From Chloracidobacterium validum (GTDB lineage: Bacteria > Acidobacteriota > Blastocatellia > Chloracidobacteriales > Chloracidobacteriaceae), in assembly GCF_018304825.1 (NCBI RefSeq), contig NZ_CP072648.1:1347501-1411500 (forward strand): a stretch of DNA of 64,000 nucleotides. Direction: 5' to 3'. Shown piece by piece: positions 18,300 to 27,769 of this stretch. The notes under the pieces were generated by a model that did not search any database, was not told the origin of the DNA, and saw only the letters and a list, made by a program, of their open reading frames with translations. The position numbers and the translations under genes are program-made. Within the stretch, counting starts at the first letter, position 1; every line of letters starts with the position of its first letter.

Positions 18300-18872
18300 T
18301 TACCCGTCGTATCGCACACCAGTCAGTAAACTCAACCGATGAAAGGCGACAATCACCAGCGCATGAGTAATTGCCCCGGTTGTGATCAGAGCCGGGATAT
18401 CTTTCAAAGGCACGAGTCTTACTGCCAGGTCCTCATTACCATCAAAGCGCGTCGGCTTGAGTTTTTGTGCGCCGCGCGCAACGAAGCTATAGCAACGGTT
18501 ATTCTGAATGGCCGGATTGGGATGACAGTCGCCAAGGGGTTCAATGGACGTTGCCACGTAGCCGGTTTCTTCCTCCAGCTCACGCGCCGCCGCGGCCGCC
18601 GGGCTTGGGTCCTCGGCATCCACCATCCCGCCCGGAATTTCAAGCGTTACTTGGTGGACGCCATGCCGGTACTGTTCCACCAGCACGACTTCGTTGGCCG
18701 GGGTCAAAGGAATCACATTTACCCAGTCGGGCGTGTGGATGACGTAAAAATCACGTGCTGCCGCCTCGTTCGAGTCTGCATCCGGTGGAAACGCGCGCTC
18801 GCGATGAACCGAGAAGACCTTGGCTGAGGTCAGCAACTCCGGCGGTAACTTGCGCCACGGACGAATCGTCAT
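18300..18872 (-). CDS. Nudix hydrolase, ADP-ribose pyrophosphatase-like
   Basis: A 190-residue Nudix enzyme that probably hydrolyses ADP-ribose or nucleotide sugars. The Nudix box is visible as [11 protein letters not shown] followed by RELEEETGY; it has the slightly long spacing (Asp in the first acidic position) seen in one ADPRase subgroup. Upstream, [12 protein letters not shown] and LEIPGG match the ADP-ribose pyrophosphatase pattern. The gene overlaps the preceding small gene (ATGA) and is 5 bases from the glycosyltransferase, so nucleotide-sugar control is a plausible role (inference). Confidence 0.85.
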   Translation of the reverse strand: MTIRPWRKLPPELLTSAKVFSVHRERAFPPDADSNEAAARDFYVIHTPDWVNVIPLTPANEVVLVEQYRHGVHQVTLEIPGGMVDAEDPSPAAAAARELEEETGYVATSIEPLGDCHPNPAIQNNRCYSFVARGAQKLKPTRFDGNEDLAVRLVPLKDIPALITTGAITHALVIVAFHRLSLLTGVRYDG

Positions 18873-19087
18873 CGCTCGGCTTGATGGGCAGACGCAGCCA
18901 AGGCCCGCGCACCCTCTTGTCGAGCGCGAAAGGCCAGTGAAACCTCAACGATCATCGTGACATCGTGGCCCTCAGCGCGCAGGTTGTTCAGTTCTGAGCG
19001 AACTCGCGGCGATTCCCAGACAACTTCTCGCAAAATGTGACTCAAACGATCAGTTGCTTCCTGTAGATAGGGATTATCACGTTTCAT
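18869..19087 (-). CDS. Small conserved-looking hypothetical protein
   Basis: A 72-residue, mostly helical, charged protein starting MKRDNPYLQEATDRLSHILR. The ATG at 19087 has GGAGG eight bases upstream, and the stop overlaps the Nudix start (ATGA), so it is very likely translated and is the first gene of the Nudix-GT2-dgkA group. There is no membrane segment, cysteine or recognisable motif. Function unknown. Confidence 0.65.
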   Translation of the reverse strand: MKRDNPYLQEATDRLSHILREVVWESPRVRSELNNLRAEGHDVTMIVEVSLAFRARQEGARALAASAHQAER

Positions 19088-19297
19088 CACCCCGCCTCCA
19101 ACTCACCAGAAGTCTCCCAAGCTTGGAAATCGGGGTAAATTGCTGCTCAACCACCAATATCCAAACCACCTTGCCCCAAGTTTCAAGCTAGGAGAAAAAG
19201 CTTGGCCATCGTACGCAAAGAAAGCCCACTGAGTCAATTTTCATGGTCAACCAACTTTCCTGGTCAGCTAGTCCACGGCTCAGTGCCGCTTACCAGC

Positions 19298-20284
19298 TCA
19301 CTGTGTTGGCGCGTAGTAGCCACGCCGCGCCCGAACCGTCACGCCCGGACGCTTGACGCGCACCTCGATCCGGCGAAACTTGCCATCCCGCGCCTCGTTC
19401 GAGGAGTAGTAGCTCAGCACGTACTGCGCGCGCAGTTCAGTTTCAAGCTGGGTAAAGCCAGTCGCCAATTCCGCCAGATTGTTCACCATGAAGACCCGTC
19501 CGCCGGTTTGCCGACACAACAGCTCGAAATCGTTGTCCGGCGGCGGCAGGAAGTCGTCGTACTCGGTTCGGATGACCGGGCAGATACCAAAAATGACCGC
19601 GTCGGTGCGGTTGACTTCTTCAATCGCGCGCTCGCGGGTTACACGGCTCACCGTGTTTTGCCCATCCGAGACCACCACAATGACGCGCCGCCCAGGCTCG
19701 CGCTCCAGCCGCCGCGCGGCAATGAAAATAGCATCATACAGCGCGGTGGCCCCGCGGGCATCGAGTCCCCGGATGGCAGCTTCCAGCGCCCCTAGGTTGG
19801 ATGTCAAATCCTGCCGAAGATAAACATCATGATTGAAGGCGTAAAACGCCGCGCGGTCTTCTGGCCGCAGCATGCGACGAAAGAAATCAAGCGCGGCGTC
19901 TTGCTCAAACTTCAAGCGGTTGCGGACACTCGCGCTGATGTCGAGCAACATCGCCAACCGCAGCGGTTGGTCGTCTTGCCGCCCGATCCGGCTGATGGTT
20001 TGCAGTTGTCCGTCCTCATAAATTTCAAAGTCGCTTTCGCTCAGATTACCCACGGGCAGGCCCGTGGCGTTGTTGACGGCCGTGAGGACGGTCACGTAGT
20101 CAGACCTGACAACCACATCGGCCGCAGCGTCGTTGTTGCGTCCCCGCACCGCATCCGCTGGGAGTGGCACCACCTGGGCAACCGCTGCCGCGCCGCCACC
20201 CAGTATGAACCAACTTGCAACCCACCATTGCCGCCAAATTTTACGGCACCAAATGCTCAAGCCGCCTCGCTTGCCGCGTGACAC
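19298..20284 (-). CDS. Exported VWFA-related domain protein
   Basis: A 328-residue secreted or periplasmic protein of the VWFA-related type that is abundant in Acidobacteria. The N-terminus is a basic, hydrophobic signal peptide ending AAAVAQ (about residue 37). A short beta domain with DFEIYEDGQLQTI follows, then a von Willebrand A domain with the MIDAS start DISAS (Asp115, Ser117, Ser119) and VVVVSDGQNT. The C-terminus ends FRRIEVRVKRPGVTVRARRGYYAP, typical of the group. The GTG at 20284 is chosen because GGGGGGAGGG lies just upstream; it overlaps the end of trmFO by 28 bases, so the two are co-translated. The ligand is unknown. Confidence 0.86.
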   Translation of the reverse strand: MSRGKRGGLSIWCRKIWRQWWVASWFILGGGAAAVAQVVPLPADAVRGRNNDAAADVVVRSDYVTVLTAVNNATGLPVGNLSESDFEIYEDGQLQTISRIGRQDDQPLRLAMLLDISASVRNRLKFEQDAALDFFRRMLRPEDRAAFYAFNHDVYLRQDLTSNLGALEAAIRGLDARGATALYDAIFIAARRLEREPGRRVIVVVSDGQNTVSRVTRERAIEEVNRTDAVIFGICPVIRTEYDDFLPPPDNDFELLCRQTGGRVFMVNNLAELATGFTQLETELRAQYVLSYYSSNEARDGKFRRIEVRVKRPGVTVRARRGYYAPTQ

Positions 20285-21624
20285 GCAATCCCTCCCCCCA
20301 TAGCTGTGAGCCATTGGTCAAATTCCGCCAGGGCGACCGCCACTTGCCGCGCCCGCCGCTCTGGCTTGTGTCGGAACATACGCGCCTCGGTTTCTGCTAG
20401 TGGCGGTAACAACGCAAACGTGATGTTGACCGGCTGGTAATCGTTGTTTTCACAGTGGGCGACATAGTTGATGAGGCTTCCGATGGCGGACGCGCGTGGT
20501 ATCGGAAGCAATGGCCGTCCCTGGATGAGCGCGGCCGTCCACCGTCCGACAGCCAACCCCGTCGCCAGCGACTCAACATACCCCTCGACACCAGAAATCT
20601 GTCCGGCAAAAAAGAGGCGTGGTTCATGCTTGACCTGCAAGGTCGGGGTTAGCAGTTTTGGCCCGTTGACATAGGTGTTTCGGTGAACCTGGCCAAACTT
20701 CAAGAACTCAGCTTGCTCCAAACCCGGAATCATTTGCAGCAGTTTTTTTTGCGCGCCCCACTTAATGGAGTTTTGAAACCCGACCAGGCTGTAGCTATCC
20801 GCCATCAGGTTTTCCTGGCGGAGCTGCACCGCCGCGTAGGGTTCTTTTCCGGTGCGCGGGTCGCGGAGGCCGACCGGTTTCATCGGGCCGAAGCGCAGCG
20901 TATCGCGCCCCCGCCGCGCCGCCACCTCGATGGGGAGACAAGCCTCAAAGTAATTCGCTTTATCAGATTCAAAGTCTTTCGGCAGCACGCATTCGGCGGT
21001 CAACAGCGCCTCCACAAACGCTTCGTACTGCGCCTTGTCCAGGGGACAGTTCAGATAATCAGCCCCACCCTTGTCATAGCGCGCCGCTCGAAAGACGATG
21101 TCGTAGTTGATGGTGTCGGCGTCCACCACCGGCGCAATGGCATCGTAGAAGTAAAGCTGCTCGGCGCCGGCCAGTGCCTGAATTTCAGCCGCTAGTGCGT
21201 CTGAGGTCAACGGTCCAGTTGCGATAACGGTCACGCCTTCCCTGGGGATGGTCGTAACCTCCTCTCGAACCACTGTAATGCGCGGATGGGCCGCGATTCG
21301 CGCCGTCACTTCGGCCGCAAACCGCTCCCGGTCAATGGCCAACGCTGCCCCGGCAGGCACGCGGGTTGCTTCCGCGACGGCTATCAGGAGCGATCCGGCC
21401 CGGCGCAGCTCTTCCTTCAGCAAGTGCGGCGCGGTGTTGACCTCATCCGACTTGAACGAGTTGCTACAGACGATTTCCGCCAGGCGATCAGAAGTATGGG
21501 CCGGCGTCTGCCGGACCGGCCGCATTTCGTAGAGCCGTACCGCAACCCCTTGCTCGGCACACTGCCAAGCGGCCTCACAGCCAGCCAACCCGCCACCAAT
21601 AATCGTCACCACGTCGTTGGTCAT
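20257..21624 (-). CDS. trmFO: Folate/FAD-dependent tRNA m5U54 methyltransferase TrmFO
   Basis: TrmFO makes 5-methyluridine at position 54 of the tRNA T-loop using methylenetetrahydrofolate and FAD. The 455-residue protein starts with the FAD-binding IIGGGLAGCEAAWQ (8-21). CSNSFKSDE (Cys53) and LNCPLDKAQYEAF hold the two family cysteines. ALAIDRERFA, KEPYAAVQLR and the C-terminal INYVAHCENNDYQPVNITF segment are diagnostic. Start: the ATG at 21624 has GGAG six bases upstream; an ATG one codon earlier and a GTG at 21636 are possible. It leads the run of minus-strand genes that continues with the VWFA protein. Confidence 0.95.
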   Translation of the reverse strand: MTNDVVTIIGGGLAGCEAAWQCAEQGVAVRLYEMRPVRQTPAHTSDRLAEIVCSNSFKSDEVNTAPHLLKEELRRAGSLLIAVAEATRVPAGAALAIDRERFAAEVTARIAAHPRITVVREEVTTIPREGVTVIATGPLTSDALAAEIQALAGAEQLYFYDAIAPVVDADTINYDIVFRAARYDKGGADYLNCPLDKAQYEAFVEALLTAECVLPKDFESDKANYFEACLPIEVAARRGRDTLRFGPMKPVGLRDPRTGKEPYAAVQLRQENLMADSYSLVGFQNSIKWGAQKKLLQMIPGLEQAEFLKFGQVHRNTYVNGPKLLTPTLQVKHEPRLFFAGQISGVEGYVESLATGLAVGRWTAALIQGRPLLPIPRASAIGSLINYVAHCENNDYQPVNITFALLPPLAETEARMFRHKPERRARQVAVALAEFDQWLTAMGGGIACHAASEAA

Positions 21625-21752
21625 CATTGTCTCCACATCAGGGAAAAACGCTTCCGACGGGGACGTGTTCCCACGTCTCCCTCGCCCAACGGCTCCACCC
21701 TAAACGATTTGCCGGCCGCCAACCAGCGCCACCGGTCGGACCGAAAGGGCAA

Positions 21753-23792
21753 CTAGCGCCGATGCTTACCAAACCACGCTTGCAGGTAAAGCTGCTGGGC
21801 AAGCTGGTGCGACGGCCGCCGAAAACCATGAAATTCGTCCGGGACGCGCACCAGCAGCGTCGGCTTACCGAGCATCTTCAGCGCCCGATAGTATTCTTCC
21901 GTCTGCCCGATGGGCGTTCGCAAATCGGCTTCGCCGGTGAGCAACATCGTCGGGGTTGTGACGTTGGCGACGTAGCTGAGCGGCGACCGGACGGCAAACT
22001 CCTGCGGGTCTTCCCACGGGTGCTTGCGGAATTGGTCATACCAAGTCACGGGTCCATCGGTCGTGCCGACAAAGGAATGCCAGTTGACGACCGGCCGCAT
22101 GGAAACTGCTGCGGCAAACCGATTCGTATGCCCGACAATCCAGGCCGTCAGGACGCCGCCGCCCGATCCGCCGCACACAAACAGATTTCGCTCGTCAATG
22201 AAGCCCTTGGCCAGCGCCGCATCCACCCCGGCCATGAGATCGTCGTAGTCCTTGCCTGGGTAGGCATACTGGATGCCATTGACAAAGTCTTGCCCGTAAC
22301 CGGTCGAACCGCGTGGGTTGGTGTAGAGCACGGCATAGCCTTCCGCCGCAAAGTTCTGAAAAGCCCAGTTGAACGCCACCGAGTACATGGACCACGGGCC
22401 GCCATGAATCCACAGCACCATTGGGTAGGTTTTGGCCGGGTCGAAATCGGCCGGCTTGATGAGCCACCCTTGAATGTCGAGGCCATCTGCCGACTTGAAG
22501 CGGAGTTCTTCGGCTTGGCCGAGTGTCACCCCATCCAGCACATCGGCATTGACATCAACCAGTCGCCGCAAATCATTGGGTTTAGCAACATTGAAGGTCA
22601 CGAGCGTCCCCGGTTCCGTGAAACTGGAACGGATGGCCGCGACCTGGCCGGTGGCCGCCAAGGAAAAAGCACTCAGAACGTGCGTACCATCCGTCACACG
22701 CCGGGCCTGGCCACCGACGGGCGCGAAGTAAAGCTGCACGGTGCCGCGTTCCTCAACGGTGAAATACACGCCGCTCCCATCGCGCGCCCAAGTCACACCG
22801 GTCGGCGAACCGGTCAGGTTAGCGGCCCAGGCTTTGGCCTGGCTTCCGTCAGCATTCATCAGGTAGAGGTTGGACACATGGTACGTGAGCTTTTGATAGT
22901 CATACCCCACATAGGCAATGCGCTTGCCGTCGGGTGAAACTTTCGGCTGGGCGTCGCGGCCACGGCGGTCGGTGAGTGGACGAATTTCGCGTGTTGCCAG
23001 CGTAATGGCGTAAATTTCACTATCGCCACGCGCAAACTCCCAGTCATCGCGCCGGATGGATGATACGTACACCTGCTTGCCATCCGGTGACCATTCCGGG
23101 TCGTCATAGCTGTATTTGCCATCCGTGATTTGCCCAGGCGTGCCGCCGAGTCGGGCATCCACGGTGAAGATTTGGCGCTTGGTTTTGGGAATTTGCCCCT
23201 GGCCATCCACCGCCCAAGTCATCCGGTCAATGACCACAGCCGGTTTGGCCCACTGCGCGCCTTTGGGCGCTTCCGGCAGCTTGATCGGAAGCGGCGAGTC
23301 GGTGTCCGGCACGAGCATCGAAAAGGCGAGTTGCGTGCCGTCCGGCGACCAAGTCAGGTCGGCCGGCTCACGCTCCAGATGGGTTAGTTGCACCAGATCG
23401 CCAGTTTCAGGCGTTAGAACGTGAATCTGGGCACTGCCATCGCGTTCGGCAATAAAGGCAATTCGCTTGCCATCGGGTGACCAGACGGGCTGGCGGGCGC
23501 TGTAGGTTTGCCCCGTCAGCTCACGAACCCGTGACCCGTCGCTTTCCACCATCCAGAGCACCGAACGGTAGCGGTCGGCCATCTTGTCCACGAACGTGCG
23601 GGTGAACACGATACGCCGCCCATCGGGCGAGATGGCCGGGTTGGTGACGGACTCCATATCCATGAACGTGTTTTTGTCGAGCCGGCGCGGTGTCTGGGTG
23701 GCGCTTGCCGCCGTCTGGGCAAACGCGAGCCACGGCCCGCTCAGTAACAAGGTACCGACGGCGAATCCCCAAGTCAGGTCATGTAGGCGCAT
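21753..23792 (-). CDS. Exported S9-family prolyl oligopeptidase/acylaminoacyl peptidase
   Basis: A 679-residue serine peptidase with a signal peptide (about 1-26, ending AFAQT), so active in the periplasm or outside. The N-terminal half is a WD40-like beta-propeller with repeated ISPDGRRI/WSPDGKRIAF/VSPDGKRIAY units. The C-terminal alpha/beta-hydrolase domain has the nucleophile Ser543 in GGSGGG, preceded by the oxyanion segment WIHGGPW. Asp in GEADLRTP and His in DEFHGF complete the triad. It resembles dipeptidyl/acylaminoacyl peptidases that degrade imported or external oligopeptides. It is monocistronic by position and follows trmFO upstream in the map, 128 bases away. Confidence 0.92.
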   Translation of the reverse strand: MRLHDLTWGFAVGTLLLSGPWLAFAQTAASATQTPRRLDKNTFMDMESVTNPAISPDGRRIVFTRTFVDKMADRYRSVLWMVESDGSRVRELTGQTYSARQPVWSPDGKRIAFIAERDGSAQIHVLTPETGDLVQLTHLEREPADLTWSPDGTQLAFSMLVPDTDSPLPIKLPEAPKGAQWAKPAVVIDRMTWAVDGQGQIPKTKRQIFTVDARLGGTPGQITDGKYSYDDPEWSPDGKQVYVSSIRRDDWEFARGDSEIYAITLATREIRPLTDRRGRDAQPKVSPDGKRIAYVGYDYQKLTYHVSNLYLMNADGSQAKAWAANLTGSPTGVTWARDGSGVYFTVEERGTVQLYFAPVGGQARRVTDGTHVLSAFSLAATGQVAAIRSSFTEPGTLVTFNVAKPNDLRRLVDVNADVLDGVTLGQAEELRFKSADGLDIQGWLIKPADFDPAKTYPMVLWIHGGPWSMYSVAFNWAFQNFAAEGYAVLYTNPRGSTGYGQDFVNGIQYAYPGKDYDDLMAGVDAALAKGFIDERNLFVCGGSGGGVLTAWIVGHTNRFAAAVSMRPVVNWHSFVGTTDGPVTWYDQFRKHPWEDPQEFAVRSPLSYVANVTTPTMLLTGEADLRTPIGQTEEYYRALKMLGKPTLLVRVPDEFHGFRRPSHQLAQQLYLQAWFGKHRR

Positions 23793-23971
23793 GGTTCATT
23801 TGAATGACAGGTGAAGTTTCAACCCCTGGCGCGGCATGGAACGCTGGCCAGCGCGGCCTTACCGCTCATGGGTCAGCATTGCATCCGCCAAGTATCTTCA
23901 AAGCGCGAGTTCTAAACAAACCAAACCTGCCGCCGCCCCAGTGGCGCGCCATGGTGAAGACCCGCGCCGCG

Positions 23972-24001
23972 CCGTTGGTCAACGTGGTAGTTGACCAACG
24001 G
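23972..24001. repeat. 12-bp inverted repeat (hairpin)
   Basis: CCGTTGGTCAAC (23972-23983) and GTTGACCAACGG (23990-24001) with a 6-base loop, about 70 bases beyond the end of the TonB-dependent receptor gene. No T tract follows on either strand. A smaller hairpin (CGGCTTT/AAAGCCG, 24044-24064) lies nearer the stop codon. Together they may form the 3' end structure of the receptor mRNA, but termination is not certain. Confidence 0.6.
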
Positions 24002-24067
24002 CATCGTGCCCTTTGTTGGCATCACCAACGAGGCTTCTGCGCCCGGCTTTCCGAAGAAAAGCCGCTT

Positions 24068-27000
24068 TCAGAAGAAAAGCTTGAGCGCAAACTGAATTTG
24101 ACGCGGATCACGGGCGCGCGTGACGCGCCCAAAGTTTTCGCCTTCAGTAATGTTGCCGCGTGGGTTGAGAAACTGCGTCTGGTTGAAGACGTTGAAGAAT
24201 TCACCCCGAAATTCCAAGCGCAGACGCTCATTGAAGCGAACCGTCTTGCGGATGTTGAGGTCGTAATTGTAGATGCCCGGCCCACAGCATATCGTGCGCG
24301 GTGCGTTGCCAATGGTGCCCAACGCCTGCGGCGCAAATGCCGCCGGATCGAAGAAGTACAGATTGTTGCGCCGGGGATCGAACGTCCGAAACCGCCCGAC
24401 GAGGTCTGGCTGCCCCGGCAACTCAAAGTCAAAGCTGTTCATCAGTTCCAGGTCGTCCGAGGACGTGATCCGAATCGGGAATCCAGTCTGATAGACGACG
24501 ATCCCACTCACCGACCAATCGTTGACCAGTCCGCCCCATCGCCGACCTTCAACAAACTTTGGCAGCCGATAATCAAAGGTCGCCACCAACCGATGCCGCG
24601 CATCAAACAACGACAGTGACCGGCTCAACCGAAGGTCAATGGGGTTGACGATATTTTCAAAGCTTGAGGCATTATCAATGGATTTGCTCCAGGTGTAAGC
24701 CGCCTGAATTTGGATTCCCTTTTCCTCAAAGCGCTTTTCAACCAGCACCTGGAGGGAGTGATAGTTGGAGTTCCCGACGGTCTGCCGTTCAAAGAGGCTG
24801 GCAAAAACCGGGACACCATCCGGGGGACACCCCTCGCCCGTGAGCGGATTGCAAAATGGTGACGAAAACGGCCGTAACCCAACCAACGTAATGGCCGGAT
24901 TATTTGGTCCGGTCACGGTTCGCTGTGGGCCGTAGGGGAGATGCAGGGTCACGCCGGGTGGAATCGCCCCCGCCGGCACGACATAGGCATTGTCAGCGCC
25001 AAACGGACCGCAAGTTCCGGGCCCGAGAATGCGGTTCAAATCCAGGCAGGTCTGTGGGTTTCCAAAGTTGATGTCGCGGGTCAGCAGCAGCCGGTGCCCC
25101 TGGGTTCCAACGTAACCGACTTGCAGCAGCAAGTCCTTTTGCAGCTTGCGCTGGAGCGTAAGGTTGTACTGCACGGAATACTGCGGGCGAAGCTGCGCCG
25201 GAATCTGCCCGTAGAGCAAAATCGGACGAAAAACCGAGTAGTCCACCGGCGTCCCGCGCTGGGGATTGAGGATGCCATCCGAGGGATTGGGCACCACTGT
25301 TCCATCCTGGCGCAAAAACGGCGTGCTAAAAAATGTATTGGTGATATTCGAGCTAATGCCAAACGGAGGCTGTGGCACGAGTTGGGCCAGAATCAACCCC
25401 TCAATCGGGCCGTTGTAAAACATCCCCCATCCAGTTCGGAGGCTGGTATTGCCCGGCCCACCGGTGAGTTTGGACAGCCACCCCTGCTGCCACCCCGGAC
25501 TCCACGCCAGGCCGATGCGTGGAGCAAATGCCTTGTAATACGTCGGAAACAGCCCATCCGGCACGCCTTCGTCACCGGGAATCCCCAAGCCCAGTGGGAA
25601 GACGGCGCGGCCCGGCCCCGTTGGGCCACAGTCCTGCGAGCCAAAGACGCCCACCAGCGGGTTATCGGCGGCCAACCGACAGGGAAACTGCGTACTGGCC
25701 AGTCCGGCGCGGAAAGACTGCACCCGCCGGAAGCGGTCGGTCGGTGGCGTGTTGAGTTCCCACCGCAGGCCGTAGTTGAGCGTGACGCTAGGCGTCACCT
25801 TCCAACTATCCTGGGCAAAGAGATAAAGCGCCTGGCTGTAGAAGTGCGAAGTTTGCGCGCCAGTTTGGTAGTACGAATCCACCAGGCCGAGCAGGTAGTT
25901 TGGGAGCAGGTTGGTGTAGCCGACACTATTCGGCCCACCGCCAAAGAAGCTGAACTGCCCGTTGAGCGCGCCAAAGTTGGTCATCAGGTACCGCTGCTGG
26001 CGCAGGTCCACGCCAAACTTGGCTGTGTGGTTGCCAAATATGCGCGTCAGGTTGTTGGTCAACTGATAGGTGTTGACGACTTGTGGAATTTCTCCCTGGT
26101 AGTTATTGCCAATCGAGAAACCACCTTCCAACCCAATCCAGGGTACCCCTTCGTGCGGCGCACCTACGCCAACAATGATGCCAAGCCTTGGGTTACTTGG
26201 ATCAGAAAAGCAGAGTTCCGGCGGCAGGTCCCGACAGGAAGCGTTCACGACGGTGGAGCGCTCCGGGCTGTTGAAGCGAAACAGGTTCTGCCGGAAGTAC
26301 ACCGCCCGCAACTCATTGATGGTAGTTGTGCTGGTCCAGGTATGCGACAGGTTAATCTGGGCAATCCGCACATTGTTGAGATTGCCAAAGCCGGGCACGT
26401 TCGCGCCTGAATCGGCCACCCGCGCAAACGGTTCACGGGTAAAACTATCGGAATAGAACACAAAGGCGCTCAACTGCTGGCGGTCGGTTAGGCGATGATC
26501 AAGCCGCAGGGTGACTTGATCGCCACGTTGCCGCGCCAAAGGGTTGGCCTGAAAAAAGCTGTCGCCGAGGTTGGGCAGCGGAACAAACTGCCGCATCAAA
26601 TCGGCAGCCGTGCGGTCAAAGCAGGGCACCGGGATACGGTTGCCAGGGAAGATGTCGGCATAGGCCGTACCGGCGGCAATCGGCGCGCCGCCAGCGGCAG
26701 CCACCGCAGCCGCGCAGCCCGGCCGCGCATTGAGGACAGTCGCAACGGTAGCATCGGCAATAGAGCCGCCAAACAGCGGCCCGGCGCTAAAGTCGCCAAG
26801 TCGCTCGGCAGCAGTTGGCACCGGCACGACATCCGAGGGAATACCTTGCCGGATGCGACGGCCCTCATAGGACGTGAAGAAATAGGTTCGCCCCCGCCAG
26901 ATGGGACCGCCCAGCGTGCCTCCAAAGATGTGCTGATTGTAGTCCGGTTTCTGCAAGTTGAAGAAATTGCGGGCATTGAGGGCGCGATGGCGGAAAAACT

Positions 27001-27769
27001 CAAAGAGGTTGCCACGAAACTGGTCGGTTCCAGACTTTGTCACCACATTGACGACCGAGCCGGAGTTGCGCCCGTATTCGGCGTCAAACGTATTGGTCAG
27101 AACCCGAAATTCCTCGATGGCGTCGGGAGAGGGCTGGACGGCCGGCAAATTGACGTAGAGGTCATTGGCTTCGCCGCCGTTGACATTGAAGTTGTTGGAG
27201 CGCCCACGCCCCCCGTTGACCGATACGACACCCACCTGATCGCTACCTGTGAAGAGGTCAGAACCAAGCTGTGATTGGACCCCCGGCTGAAGCTGTAGAA
27301 ATTGGTAAGTGTCGCGGGTATTCAACGGCAGGTTGACCACGGCGCGGCTGTTGACGGAGGCCCCAATCTGCGTACTGTCAGTTTCGACCATGGGCGTTCC
27401 ACTCGCTTCGACTTTGACGACCTCAGTCGTCTCACCGACTTCCAACCGTACGGTGATCGCATTGACGCGCCCTAGGCTCACTTCCAAATTGGCTTGTTCG
27501 TGCCGCTTGAAACCATAGGCCTCAACCGTCAATCGGTATGTGCCAATCGGCAATGCCGGAAACTCAAACGTACCATCTTCGTCACTTGCGCCAACTCGGG
27601 TATTCTGGGTTCCCTCCAAGGTGAGCGTTACCTGTGCGCCCGCCAAAACGGCTCCATTCGGATCGGTCACAACACCGCGCAGGGTGCCGGTTGTTTGCCC
27701 TAAACTTTCAGCCGATAGATACAGAACACAGTTCATGATAAGGCTCAGATAAATCATGAGTCGCTTCAT
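24068..27769 (-). CDS. Carboxypeptidase-regulatory/TonB-dependent outer-membrane receptor (Oar-like)
   Basis: A 1233-residue outer-membrane protein. The ATG at 27769 follows GAGGAGG and a signal peptide (about 1-28, ending ESLGQT). A carboxypeptidase regulatory-like beta domain (about 30-115; TGTLRGVVTDPNGAVLAGA) precedes a TonB plug (about 130-260: VNGGRGRSNNFNVNG, EFRVLTNTFDAEYGRNSG) and a long beta-barrel ending FALKLFF with a C-terminal aromatic. This architecture is expanded in Acidobacteria and resembles Oar of myxobacteria. Substrate unknown; peptides or glycans are usual guesses. A 409-base region separates it from the response regulator. No adjacent TonB-ExbBD; a TonB-like gene lies at 42572. 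Confidence 0.9.
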   Translation of the reverse strand: MKRLMIYLSLIMNCVLYLSAESLGQTTGTLRGVVTDPNGAVLAGAQVTLTLEGTQNTRVGASDEDGTFEFPALPIGTYRLTVEAYGFKRHEQANLEVSLGRVNAITVRLEVGETTEVVKVEASGTPMVETDSTQIGASVNSRAVVNLPLNTRDTYQFLQLQPGVQSQLGSDLFTGSDQVGVVSVNGGRGRSNNFNVNGGEANDLYVNLPAVQPSPDAIEEFRVLTNTFDAEYGRNSGSVVNVVTKSGTDQFRGNLFEFFRHRALNARNFFNLQKPDYNQHIFGGTLGGPIWRGRTYFFTSYEGRRIRQGIPSDVVPVPTAAERLGDFSAGPLFGGSIADATVATVLNARPGCAAAVAAAGGAPIAAGTAYADIFPGNRIPVPCFDRTAADLMRQFVPLPNLGDSFFQANPLARQRGDQVTLRLDHRLTDRQQLSAFVFYSDSFTREPFARVADSGANVPGFGNLNNVRIAQINLSHTWTSTTTINELRAVYFRQNLFRFNSPERSTVVNASCRDLPPELCFSDPSNPRLGIIVGVGAPHEGVPWIGLEGGFSIGNNYQGEIPQVVNTYQLTNNLTRIFGNHTAKFGVDLRQQRYLMTNFGALNGQFSFFGGGPNSVGYTNLLPNYLLGLVDSYYQTGAQTSHFYSQALYLFAQDSWKVTPSVTLNYGLRWELNTPPTDRFRRVQSFRAGLASTQFPCRLAADNPLVGVFGSQDCGPTGPGRAVFPLGLGIPGDEGVPDGLFPTYYKAFAPRIGLAWSPGWQQGWLSKLTGGPGNTSLRTGWGMFYNGPIEGLILAQLVPQPPFGISSNITNTFFSTPFLRQDGTVVPNPSDGILNPQRGTPVDYSVFRPILLYGQIPAQLRPQYSVQYNLTLQRKLQKDLLLQVGYVGTQGHRLLLTRDINFGNPQTCLDLNRILGPGTCGPFGADNAYVVPAGAIPPGVTLHLPYGPQRTVTGPNNPAITLVGLRPFSSPFCNPLTGEGCPPDGVPVFASLFERQTVGNSNYHSLQVLVEKRFEEKGIQIQAAYTWSKSIDNASSFENIVNPIDLRLSRSLSLFDARHRLVATFDYRLPKFVEGRRWGGLVNDWSVSGIVVYQTGFPIRITSSDDLELMNSFDFELPGQPDLVGRFRTFDPRRNNLYFFDPAAFAPQALGTIGNAPRTICCGPGIYNYDLNIRKTVRFNERLRLEFRGEFFNVFNQTQFLNPRGNITEGENFGRVTRARDPRQIQFALKLFF

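Noticed and set aside
21627..22937. A 436-codon plus-strand open frame
   Set aside because: Antisense to the S9 peptidase with its catalytic motifs; composition is that of a shadow frame.
24941..26410. A 489-codon plus-strand open frame
   Set aside because: Antisense to the TonB-dependent receptor; no ribosome-binding site or recognisable domain. The frame on the other strand is clearly real.
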